DNA from: JANXXV01 sp038200305
GTDB lineage: Bacteria > Acidobacteriota > Terriglobia > Bryobacterales > Bryobacteraceae
NCBI GenBank assembly: GCA_038200305.1
Contig: JBBPYD010000018.1
Coordinates: forward strand, 1 to 34,062
Reading direction: 5' to 3'
Length of the DNA: 34,062 nt
Shown: positions 8,260 to 15,132 of the stretch, piece by piece
Layout of the letters: each line of letters begins with the position of its first letter
Position numbering within the stretch: the stretch's first letter is position 1
Translations under genes and position numbers: made by a program
Notes under the pieces: model-generated
The model's input: the letters and a program-made list of their open reading frames with translations, nothing else
Database searches by the model: none
What the model was told of the DNA's origin: nothing

Positions 8260-9747
8260 TTAGATTCGCCGTAAGACGTAATCCGCGGCGGTTACTCCCC
8301 GGTATTGGGCTTCTTCAAAAATGGAGAATCCGCTTAGATCGGAGTTCGCGAAACAGATATTGCCGGTGGGTCTTACAAGACGCCGGCGGGCTTCTGAGTT
8401 AATAGCGCCCACTCCAGGACGCGCCATTGCATGGCCAAGCCTCATGATGTCGATCCGTGAAACGCAATCGCGAATTTCCGGATGCGCCCGCGAAAGATCG
8501 TTCAGAATCGCTTCCTTCCAGTAGTTCCAGTCTTTGGACAGCAGCAACCTTCGATTCTCCACCGGCGTTCCGGTGGCCATCGCCCAATAGTAAGTCCAGA
8601 CACTCCGCTCCATGTGAGAGCGAAGGCTCATATGCGTTGCGTTCACATATCCCAATGAAGGCGAATCATAAATCACGTTGTCCCATGCCAGTTCGACCCC
8701 TTTCTCCTGAGGCAACCGGTCCAGCGTGAGGTTCGCGGTGAGCCATGGCGAATACTCAAACGGAACCTGCGGCGCGTTCTCTAACACGTAGCGCGCTAAG
8801 AACGTAGGAGCGGCGAAAATCACTTTACCGGCGATGTATTCCGTGTCACCGGCGAGCACCCGCACCGTCGAGCGCTCTTCGCGGATACGATGCGCCATCG
8901 CTCCGGTTTTGACGTACCGGTTCAGCTTTGCCAGCAGCTTCTTCAGAATCCACCCGTTGCCTTCGGGCCACGTGAGCGGACCTTTTTCGTCGTGCTCGCG
9001 CGAGGCAAAGTAATGGATCCCCGCCCAAGCAGAAGTGTCCCGCGCGTGCGCTCCATAGTCGTCGCGGCATGAGTAGTCGATGTACCACTGCAAATACGGT
9101 GAGTCGAAACGCTGCTGCGTCATCCAGTCCCGGATGGACAGGTGATCGAGCGCGGATTCCTTCACGCCCACTTCCATTGGGACGGTGAACTGGCCTGAAG
9201 CGCGAAAGTCTTTCATCGCCGCGTCGAAGCGCCGGAACTGTTCCCGATCCTTCGCCGTCGCGGCAATCTCCGGTTCCAGATTCTCTTGCCACCGGCCATG
9301 CAGAAACAACCGCTCCTGCGGGGAGAAGCACAGGTATCGCTCGTCCCACTTTCCATCCCTGAGCACGCTGAACTCTTCCATCAGTTCGCGGACAAACACC
9401 GCTTCCTTGTTGGGTACCGGAATATAGTGCGCAGCCCACGGATAAGCGCTGATTTCGTTTTCGCCGCAGCGGGAATTTCCACCTGCCTGCGAGTCCATCT
9501 CAAGCAGAACGAAGTCGTGGAACCCCTTCTTATCCAGCCGCCATGCAGCGGAGAGCCCAGCCATTCCCCCGCCCACAATCACCACCGGGATCTTGACCGT
9601 TCGCTTCGGCGCGGGAAACGGCACGCGATCCCGCAACTTGTGCCCGGAGAGTTGAGACTCATTGACGAAGCCGCCTGCAATTCGCCGCTCGCCCTTGAGC
9701 GTCAAGCCAATCAGGGCGGCGCTTAGGAACTGGCGGCGCGTCGGCAT
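8260..9747 (-). CDS. Tat-exported FAD-dependent amine oxidase-like oxidoreductase
   Basis: The 495-residue protein has a twin-arginine signal (MPTRRQFLSAALIGL). An FAD-binding Rossmann fold follows with GGGMAG at 59-64, an acidic residue at the end of the second strand (LLEMDSQAGGNS) and the NAD_binding_8/amino-oxidase layout. I chose the ATG at 9747 over the in-frame upstream codon. It overlaps the previous stop as TGATG, implying translational coupling to the spermidine-synthase-like gene, and it puts the Tat motif at the N-terminus. Related flavoenzymes oxidise amines, including polyamines, or desaturate polyenes. Its position after SpeD and SpeE-like genes makes an amine or polyamine-derived substrate attractive, but that is inference from context. 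Confidence 0.85.
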   Translation of the reverse strand: MPTRRQFLSAALIGLTLKGERRIAGGFVNESQLSGHKLRDRVPFPAPKRTVKIPVVIVGGGMAGLSAAWRLDKKGFHDFVLLEMDSQAGGNSRCGENEISAYPWAAHYIPVPNKEAVFVRELMEEFSVLRDGKWDERYLCFSPQERLFLHGRWQENLEPEIAATAKDREQFRRFDAAMKDFRASGQFTVPMEVGVKESALDHLSIRDWMTQQRFDSPYLQWYIDYSCRDDYGAHARDTSAWAGIHYFASREHDEKGPLTWPEGNGWILKKLLAKLNRYVKTGAMAHRIREERSTVRVLAGDTEYIAGKVIFAAPTFLARYVLENAPQVPFEYSPWLTANLTLDRLPQEKGVELAWDNVIYDSPSLGYVNATHMSLRSHMERSVWTYYWAMATGTPVENRRLLLSKDWNYWKEAILNDLSRAHPEIRDCVSRIDIMRLGHAMARPGVGAINSEARRRLVRPTGNICFANSDLSGFSIFEEAQYRGVTAADYVLRRI

Positions 9748-11243
9748 CAGTGTACGATGTCTCTCCATTCGCGCTCGTATAGCCTGACCAGAACCTGATC
9801 GTTCAACCGGTTCGGTTCCACCTCCATCGGCCTCATGTCATTCGGGAAGCGGAACATTTCGGGTAGGATCTCCAAAGTGAGAAACTTCATTCCGTCCGGC
9901 AACTGCATCGGTAGTTCGTAATCGTGAGTGCTCGCCAGAACGAACCCCCACTCGCCAAACGACGGAACGTACACGTGATACGGAAACGTATGCATCCCCG
10001 CCTGTTTCAGCGTGGACGCAATGCACCAATAGGATTGACGTGCAAACAGCGGCGATGTGCTCTGCACCACAATCGCGCCTTGTGCCGAAACGTGCTTCGC
10101 CAGCAGCCGGTAGAACGCCGTCGTGTAGAGCTTCCCTAACGAATAATTCGTAGGATCGGGAAAATCGACCACGACAAAATCGAACATATCGCGGTTGGTG
10201 TCGAGCCACGGAAACGCATCTTCATTGATGACGCGCAGCTTCGGCGAATTGAGTGAATTTTTGTTCAGCAGCACCAGCATGGGATTGGTGCGGAACAGCT
10301 TTGTCATCTCCGGGTCCAGATCCACCAGCGTGATCTGTTCCACATTCGGATACTTCAAGATTTCCCTGACCGCCAGGCCGTCGCCGCCACCGAGCACCAG
10401 CACGCGCCGCGCCGCCCGAACCGCCGCCAGTCCTGGATGGACCAGCGCTTCGTGATAACGATACTCATCGCGCGAGCTGAACTGGAGATGAGAACTGAGA
10501 AAGAGCCGGATGTCGTCTTTCCATTTCGTCAAAACGATTCGCTGGTAGCGCGTGTTGCGGGAAAAGATCACCTCATCCGCATATAGGTTATTGTCAGCCG
10601 CCGCCGAGATGTATTCCGCGCCCACCATCCCGCAGCAAAGCAGCGCCAGCACAGCTATGCTTGCCGCGCGCAGCCCCAATGCTCTGGCTATTTGGTCACG
10701 AAAGAGAAAGGTGGTCCAGAGCGCGACCACTGCATTGATCACTCCGAACAGGATGGCCGAACGTACCAGCCCCAGCTTCGGAACCAGCAGCAGAGGAAAC
10801 AGCAGCGAGGCGCCCAGCGCCCCCAGGTAGTCGAACGTCAGCACGTGCGAAACAAGATCGCGAAATTGGAAACGATCCTTGAGTATCCGCATCAACAGCG
10901 GAATCTCCAAACCCACCAGCGTTCCAATCAGCACCACCAGCAGATAGAGCAGTAGCCGGAAGCTCTGCGTGTAGGCGAAGGCCCAGAACAGCAGCGAGGA
11001 GGAGAAGCCACCCACCAGGCCGACCATCAGTTCGATGTAGATGAATCGGGCCACCAGGCCGCGCCCAATGAATCGAGAGAGGAAGCTGCCGATGCCCATC
11101 GCGAACAGATAGGCGCCGATGACGGTGGAGAACTGCAGCACGCTATCGCCCAGTAGATAACTGGCGAGCGTGCCGGCGATCAATTCATAGATCAGCCCGC
11201 AAGCGGCGATCAGGAAAACCGAGATGAATAGTACCGCTGACAA
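9747..11243 (-). CDS. membrane-anchored spermidine synthase-like aminopropyltransferase
   Basis: The 498-residue protein has about seven transmembrane helices (residues 1-210) fused to a spermidine-synthase fold. The C-terminal domain keeps YHEALVHP (263-270), the SAM/dcSAM-binding GGGDG loop (285-289), an acidic LVDLDPE strand end, and D360-x-x-D363-P at the catalytic aspartate position. The active site therefore looks intact, and transfer of an aminopropyl group from decarboxylated SAM is the expected chemistry. The acceptor is unknown. The only usable start is TTG at 11243, because TAA lies in frame two codons upstream. It starts 3 nt after the DUF350 stop. The fusion to a membrane domain and the neighbours argue against ordinary cytosolic spermidine synthesis. 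Confidence 0.88.
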   Translation of the reverse strand: MSAVLFISVFLIAACGLIYELIAGTLASYLLGDSVLQFSTVIGAYLFAMGIGSFLSRFIGRGLVARFIYIELMVGLVGGFSSSLLFWAFAYTQSFRLLLYLLVVLIGTLVGLEIPLLMRILKDRFQFRDLVSHVLTFDYLGALGASLLFPLLLVPKLGLVRSAILFGVINAVVALWTTFLFRDQIARALGLRAASIAVLALLCCGMVGAEYISAAADNNLYADEVIFSRNTRYQRIVLTKWKDDIRLFLSSHLQFSSRDEYRYHEALVHPGLAAVRAARRVLVLGGGDGLAVREILKYPNVEQITLVDLDPEMTKLFRTNPMLVLLNKNSLNSPKLRVINEDAFPWLDTNRDMFDFVVVDFPDPTNYSLGKLYTTAFYRLLAKHVSAQGAIVVQSTSPLFARQSYWCIASTLKQAGMHTFPYHVYVPSFGEWGFVLASTHDYELPMQLPDGMKFLTLEILPEMFRFPNDMRPMEVEPNRLNDQVLVRLYEREWRDIVH

Positions 11244-11246
11244 GGT

Positions 11247-11459
11247 TTAATGCACTGCGGCGGCGATAATGATGCATACGCCGATCGACATTGCTCCCAC
11301 CATGATTGCCAGGGCGGTGTTTTTCTCGTGTACGATCTCACCCCACAGATCGTAGGGCGTCATCTTGTCAATCAGCGCAAACGCGCCCACGAAAATGATA
11401 ATCCCCAGAACCGCGTAAAGCACCGCGTTCAGCAGATAGGCGGGATGGAACTCACTCAT
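11247..11459 (-). CDS. DUF350 small membrane protein
   Basis: The 70-residue protein has two hydrophobic helices (about 9-28 and 47-69) around a short polar loop. The FALIDKMTPYDLWGEI and ALAIMVGAMSIGVCI segments match the DUF350 pattern, as in E. coli YjfL. It begins 1 nt after the stop of the 61-aa membrane peptide and ends 3 nt before the spermidine-synthase-like gene, so it is part of the same transcript. DUF350 proteins recur beside polyamine-related enzymes and DUF4178 proteins. Their molecular function is unknown, and a small membrane platform or channel is a guess. Confidence 0.85.
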   Translation of the reverse strand: MSEFHPAYLLNAVLYAVLGIIIFVGAFALIDKMTPYDLWGEIVHEKNTALAIMVGAMSIGVCIIIAAAVH

Positions 11460-11460
11460 A

Positions 11461-11646
11461 TTACTTTCCTCCTGAATAGTGGCTGTAACCGCTGTAAACG
11501 GACCGGTATGCTCCTGGATTATCCCGCACCGATTTCGGGACGTTCTTCACTTCGTTGACTCGCGACATGCTGAAGCCGCGGTACTCGGCATAGCCTGCGC
11601 CGAGGAGCAGCAGGATTCCGTAGAGCGTGTAAAAAGGATGGCGCAT
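11461..11646 (-). CDS. 61-aa single-pass membrane peptide with Tyr/Ser/Gly-rich tail
   Basis: The start is the ATG at 11646, which overlaps the preceding stop as TGATG (a TTG one codon earlier is less likely). Residues 6-23 form one transmembrane helix, followed by a basic/polar segment. The last ~16 residues are rich in Tyr, Ser and Gly (AYRSVYSGYSHYSGGK). I do not recognise a named family. Tight coupling to both neighbours makes it a genuine gene of the cluster. The short flexible tail ending in GGK could be a binding or modification site for the neighbouring enzymes, but that is speculation. Confidence 0.7.
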   Translation of the reverse strand: MRHPFYTLYGILLLLGAGYAEYRGFSMSRVNEVKNVPKSVRDNPGAYRSVYSGYSHYSGGK

Positions 11647-12980
11647 CAATTGTTATCTCCTGAACTGCTGCTGGAAACCGGTGCGATATCGCTTTCGGCC
11701 CATCGGCGGCCCTCGAACTTCGACGCCCGGATCGTCGTCACAATGGGTGGGATGAAAAGCAGAAAGAACGCGATCACAAAGAATAATTGCGTGGGTACGC
11801 CGCGCTTTACAGCAATGTCATAGCTCACCGCGTGCGTGCTGAAAATCGATCCGGAAGCCTGGCTGTCCATCTCCGGTTCCACACGCAAATAGTAACGGCC
11901 CGGCGGCACCGCTGGAATCGTGGTGGAGCCTGTCTTTCCGCCTTCGCTCCAACTTCCGTCGCTGTCGCTGCCGTAATAATAGCTGACCTGCCGGCTGAAG
12001 TCGTAGGCGGTTCCGGTCCCTTCATTGATCAACGCGAAATTGAAGTACGCCCAGTCGTTATTGAGATCGGTGGAGACCTTCACCTCCACGCCTGACGTGT
12101 GACCCTTCAGTTCGAAGACCGGCGTCACGAAGGAGGCTTCTCCGCTGTGGTGGGAATCGAAGAAATAGTGTTGATTGAACACCGCCTCATTCCGGTTCAC
12201 CATTGCCATTCCTGCCATCAACAAAAAGAGTGCCCCTAAGAGCCATGCGAAGGTCTTCCAAACGCTGCCGATCTTGCCCTGGTAGGGAGACGGCTGATTG
12301 GCGAAGATGCCCCGCGCAACAGGCGGCTTTCCCTGCAGTGCAAACGCCTGCCATACGCTTTGGCCGGTGATGTATTCACCTATCGACCAGACCACTTCGC
12401 CGCCGGCCGATTCGGATGAAATCATCAGCGGTGGACGGACGTAATCCGAGACCGTGACCGGATCGCCGACCCGCACCTGCCACGGAAATTCGCCCAGTAC
12501 AAACACGGTCCGCGCCACCGACCGCTGAAAGAGCTTGTAAAATCCATCTCTGAAGCGCACGGAGCCGCGATCGCCGCTTCCGCCTTCCGGCAAAGCTCGC
12601 AGCGTATTTCCATAGTTCCAGTGCCCGTCGTATTCGGTGAGATATCGATAGCCCTGATAGGGGTTGTACAGCAGATATTCCGACCAGTGATACTTCTGTC
12701 CTTCCACTTCGATTTCGCGGACCTGAAAGCCGATGAGTTCAAACGTAGCGCCGCGCCAATTGCCTCGGGAGCCAAGCGGGATCAGCGGTTCCACACGCGG
12801 CCGGGCGCCGAATTTCTGCAATACCGCCAAACTCGGCGTCGATGCGTCAAGAACCGTTTGGCAGTTCCCGCAGATGGCGTTGACGGTCTGGCCGAAGCCG
12901 CGCAACTGGACCGTGCCGCCGCAATTGGGACAGATCAACGGCTTTACTTTTAGAACGGCTCCCGCCGGACCCGCCGTCAT
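11646..12980 (-). CDS. DUF4178 zinc-ribbon protein with two C-terminal-half membrane helices
   Basis: The 444-residue protein has an N-terminal zinc ribbon (C17-x-x-C20 and C37-x-x-C40). A DUF4178 domain follows with WRGATFELIGFQV and HWSEYLLYNPYQGYRYL. A transmembrane helix lies near residues 240-260 (WLLGALFLLMAGMAMV), then an extracytoplasmic beta-rich stretch, and a second helix near the C-terminus (FFVIAFFLLFIPPIV). The start overlaps the stop of the shorter DUF4178 gene as ATGA, and the stop overlaps the next start. DUF4178 has no established activity. The domain sits next to SpeD, the SpeE-like gene and DUF350, which suggests a structural or regulatory role at the membrane. Confidence 0.85.
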   Translation of the reverse strand: MTAGPAGAVLKVKPLICPNCGGTVQLRGFGQTVNAICGNCQTVLDASTPSLAVLQKFGARPRVEPLIPLGSRGNWRGATFELIGFQVREIEVEGQKYHWSEYLLYNPYQGYRYLTEYDGHWNYGNTLRALPEGGSGDRGSVRFRDGFYKLFQRSVARTVFVLGEFPWQVRVGDPVTVSDYVRPPLMISSESAGGEVVWSIGEYITGQSVWQAFALQGKPPVARGIFANQPSPYQGKIGSVWKTFAWLLGALFLLMAGMAMVNRNEAVFNQHYFFDSHHSGEASFVTPVFELKGHTSGVEVKVSTDLNNDWAYFNFALINEGTGTAYDFSRQVSYYYGSDSDGSWSEGGKTGSTTIPAVPPGRYYLRVEPEMDSQASGSIFSTHAVSYDIAVKRGVPTQLFFVIAFFLLFIPPIVTTIRASKFEGRRWAESDIAPVSSSSSGDNN

Positions 12981-13618
12981 TTCCGCCAGCCCTCAAACTC
13001 GCGCACGTTCTTCAATTTCAGATCGTCAAACGCGAGCGCCTCCCCCAGGAACAGTAGCGGAGGATCTTCGCTGTAGTCGATGGTGGCAAAGCGCGCATCG
13101 GCTGTCCGCAAATCCACGAACATGAGATCGCTCTTATCCCAATACTCGAATGGCAACTCGCCTTGCACACCCACGTAATGCGCTTTGGTGATCGAGGTCA
13201 CGTGATACGTTGCGCCGCTCCAGTCGAAACGGCTGGTGGTGCTCAGCGCCGCTACGGGAGCCAGCTTCACGGGCGGCGTTGTCAAATATGACACCGCGTA
13301 TTCCAGTTGCGCATCGGAGAGCCAACCGCTAGTGCTGTCGTTGAAGATCAGATGCCACTCATTCCAATGGCCCTGTTCGTACTCGTACACAATGCGCCCG
13401 ATTACGACAAACGGCTTGTTCCGATGCACGCCCTCGGTCCCGATTTGGATTGGCGACCCATCGAGTGGCAGATCGGCAACCACACCCACCTTCTCTAGAT
13501 CGACATCGTGCCGGACCAGGATCGAGCGGCAGAATTCGCACGTGGTCTGCACGGCGCTCGACCACAGAAACCGGATGGGCGCCCCGCAATTTGGGCAGTT
13601 CGCAACGCGATCGCTCAT
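12977..13618 (-). CDS. DUF4178 zinc-ribbon protein, soluble form
   Basis: The 213-residue protein starts at the ATG at 13618, which overlaps the speD stop as ATGA. A longer in-frame opening upstream is only the shadow of speD. The N-terminal zinc ribbon uses C8-x-x-C11 and C27-x-x-C30. The DUF4178 core is clear: FVVIGRIVYEYEQGHWNEWH, then FNDSTSGWLSDAQ and RFDWSGATYHV. It has no membrane helix, unlike the next gene, which is a larger member of the same family. The pair probably arose by duplication and may form a hetero-complex with the membrane-bound copy. Function is unknown. Confidence 0.87.
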   Translation of the reverse strand: MSDRVANCPNCGAPIRFLWSSAVQTTCEFCRSILVRHDVDLEKVGVVADLPLDGSPIQIGTEGVHRNKPFVVIGRIVYEYEQGHWNEWHLIFNDSTSGWLSDAQLEYAVSYLTTPPVKLAPVAALSTTSRFDWSGATYHVTSITKAHYVGVQGELPFEYWDKSDLMFVDLRTADARFATIDYSEDPPLLFLGEALAFDDLKLKNVREFEGWRK

Positions 13619-13971
13619 GCGTAATACGGCCTTTCGATCCGCCGGACGTGTACCGCGGAAGCCGAAAACTCCTGTTCGAGAGCGGAAGCGAAATCCCACT
13701 CGGGCCGGGGGCGGCAGCAGAACAGGTTGAGGCACAACGAACGATATTCCGGGAACGTGTGGCAGGTCAGATGCGATTCCGAAAGCATGGTGATCCCGGT
13801 GACTCCGCCCGCCCCTGGAAACCTGTGCCACGCCGGTTCACTTAACGGGTGCAAAGACAGTTCCCGGATCACCCGTTCAAACAGATGCTGTAGTTTCGAC
13901 AGATCTTGAAGCGCGGCGGCATCACACCCGTGCGCCTCCACAACCCACTCGCATCCGCCGATGATGTCCAC
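13615..13971 (-). CDS. speD: S-adenosylmethionine decarboxylase (SpeD, short prokaryotic class)
   Basis: The 118-residue protein belongs to the small bacterial/archaeal AdoMetDC family. The self-cleaving segment LSESHLTCHTFPE is present: E65-S66 is the processing site whose serine becomes the pyruvoyl cofactor. H71 and C86 stand +5 and +20 from it, the same spacing as Ser63/His68/Cys83 in the Thermotoga enzyme. It should therefore be active and make decarboxylated SAM, the aminopropyl donor for the SpeE-like enzyme downstream. The start is GTG at 13971, since TAA lies in frame three codons upstream and no other start is near. A TACAAT box ends 8 nt before it. It overlaps the next gene by ATGA. 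Confidence 0.88.
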   Translation of the reverse strand: MDIIGGCEWVVEAHGCDAAALQDLSKLQHLFERVIRELSLHPLSEPAWHRFPGAGGVTGITMLSESHLTCHTFPEYRSLCLNLFCCRPRPEWDFASALEQEFSASAVHVRRIERPYYA

Positions 13972-13979
13972 GGTTAGTT

Positions 13980-13985
13980 ATTGTA
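13980..13985 (-). promoter_or_regulatory. candidate internal -10 box ahead of speD
   Basis: TACAAT on the minus strand lies in the 29-nt gap between the SPFH gene and speD and ends 8 nt before the GTG start. No Shine-Dalgarno is visible. It could drive a nearly leaderless transcript of speD and the genes after it, independent of the SPFH gene. No recognisable -35. Confidence 0.35.
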
Positions 13986-14000
13986 CTCTCGTCACGGTTA

Positions 14001-15065
14001 CTACTGTTGTGCCGAGCCGCACTCGGGGCAAAATTTAGATCGCTTCGGAATGGGCTTGCCGCACTCGACACAGAACTTCGTTTCCGCCGAAGGAGCCGCG
14101 GGAGAAGCAGGCGCTTCGGGCGCCGGACCACCTCCAACCGGAGGCACCGGGGTCATCGGCCCTGCAGATGGAGGAGCCGACGGCCCTTCTGGTTCCGGAG
14201 GCGTGGGCGGCTTCATTGCATTCGCCATCTGCTGCGCAAGTACGAATCCAGCACCGAGCCCAACACCCGCGCCGGCGATTCCGCCTCCCTCGTTTCCAGC
14301 GGCAATTGGTATCGACTGCGCCACCTGGAACTGCGTGTACTTGCCCATGTCGCCCAGCATCGTCATGCCAATGCGCTCGTCCAGCCGTTTCTGCAGTTCT
14401 TCCGGCAGCGAAAGGTTCTCCACCACAAAGCTTTCCAGCACCAGCCCGAGTTCCGCGAAGGACGGCGCTAGAAAACCGGCGATCTTCTGGCCAAGTTGCA
14501 CCTGATTCGCGGCCATGTCGAGGAACGGCACATTGCTGGAAGCGAAGGCATCCGACATTCGTCCTATGATCGTGTTCCGAAGCTGGCCCTCAATGTCCGG
14601 CACGTGATAGATCTCACGCGTGCCGCTCACCTTTGTATAGAAGGTTCGCGGATCTGCAATCCGCCAGGAGTAGATCCCGAATCCGCGCAGCCGGATCGCC
14701 CCGAATTCCTTGTCGCGAATGGTGATCGGGTTCGGAGTGCCCCAACGCTGGTTCGTTTGCAGACGTGTGGAAAAGAAGTACACGTCCGATTTGAACGGCG
14801 ACTGAAACTTCTTGTCCCAGTTCATCAAATTGGTCAGCAGTGGGAGCGTATTCGTGGTCAGATTGTAGAGCCCTGGCCCAAGCACGTCGGCAAGTTTGCC
14901 TTCATTCACGAACGCGGCCATCTGCGAATCGCGAACGGTGAGCTTAGCGCCGTTCTGGATCTCCATGTCTTGCATTGGATACCGGTAGGCCAGCAGACCA
15001 TCCTCAGGCTCGGTCCACTGAATGACGTCGATAAACTGCTTCGATAGAAAGTCGCGTAGGCTCAT
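14001..15065 (-). CDS. SPFH-domain (YdjI/virion-core-like) protein with C-terminal zinc ribbon
   Basis: The 354-residue protein opens with MSLRDFLSKQFIDVIQW, typical of the SPFH/Band-7 subgroup that includes B. subtilis YdjI. The SPFH domain covers about residues 25-235 (AFVNEGKLADVLGPGLYNLTT; IRLRGFGIYSWRI). Then come a Gly-rich helix (about 255-280), a long Pro/Ala-rich linker, and a zinc ribbon with C332-x-x-C335 and C346-x-x-C349. Such proteins assemble at membranes and in Bacillus work with the PspA system. GAGGA lies about 5 nt before the ATG. As first gene of the cluster it is a candidate scaffold for the polyamine enzymes that follow. Confidence 0.88.
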   Translation of the reverse strand: MSLRDFLSKQFIDVIQWTEPEDGLLAYRYPMQDMEIQNGAKLTVRDSQMAAFVNEGKLADVLGPGLYNLTTNTLPLLTNLMNWDKKFQSPFKSDVYFFSTRLQTNQRWGTPNPITIRDKEFGAIRLRGFGIYSWRIADPRTFYTKVSGTREIYHVPDIEGQLRNTIIGRMSDAFASSNVPFLDMAANQVQLGQKIAGFLAPSFAELGLVLESFVVENLSLPEELQKRLDERIGMTMLGDMGKYTQFQVAQSIPIAAGNEGGGIAGAGVGLGAGFVLAQQMANAMKPPTPPEPEGPSAPPSAGPMTPVPPVGGGPAPEAPASPAAPSAETKFCVECGKPIPKRSKFCPECGSAQQ

Positions 15066-15083
15066 TGATTCCTCAGTCCTTAG

Positions 15084-15089
15084 AATATA
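15084..15089 (-). promoter_or_regulatory. candidate -10 box for the SPFH-speD-DUF4178 cluster
   Basis: TATATT on the minus strand lies about 18 nt upstream of the SPFH start codon, between it and the divergent alaC gene. With the GAGGA ribosome site this would give a short normal leader. No convincing -35 box. Confidence 0.3.
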
Positions 15090-15117
15090 CGGAAATCGGG
15101 GCCGCTTTGTTCCGCGC

Positions 15118-15125
15118 TATACAAT
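15118..15125 (+). promoter_or_regulatory. candidate -10 region of alaC (leaderless layout)
   Basis: TATACAAT contains both TATACA and TACAAT. TACAAT ends 7 nt before the ATG at 15133, with no Shine-Dalgarno in between, so transcription could begin at or very near that ATG. The box overlaps the other in-frame ATG at 15124, which argues against that codon as the start. Confidence 0.45.
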
Positions 15126-15132
15126 GAATTTT

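Noticed and set aside
13619..13831. N-terminal extension of the soluble DUF4178 protein
   Set aside because: The extra 71 codons overlap speD in another frame. The ATG at 13618 forms a standard ATGA junction and begins exactly at the zinc ribbon.
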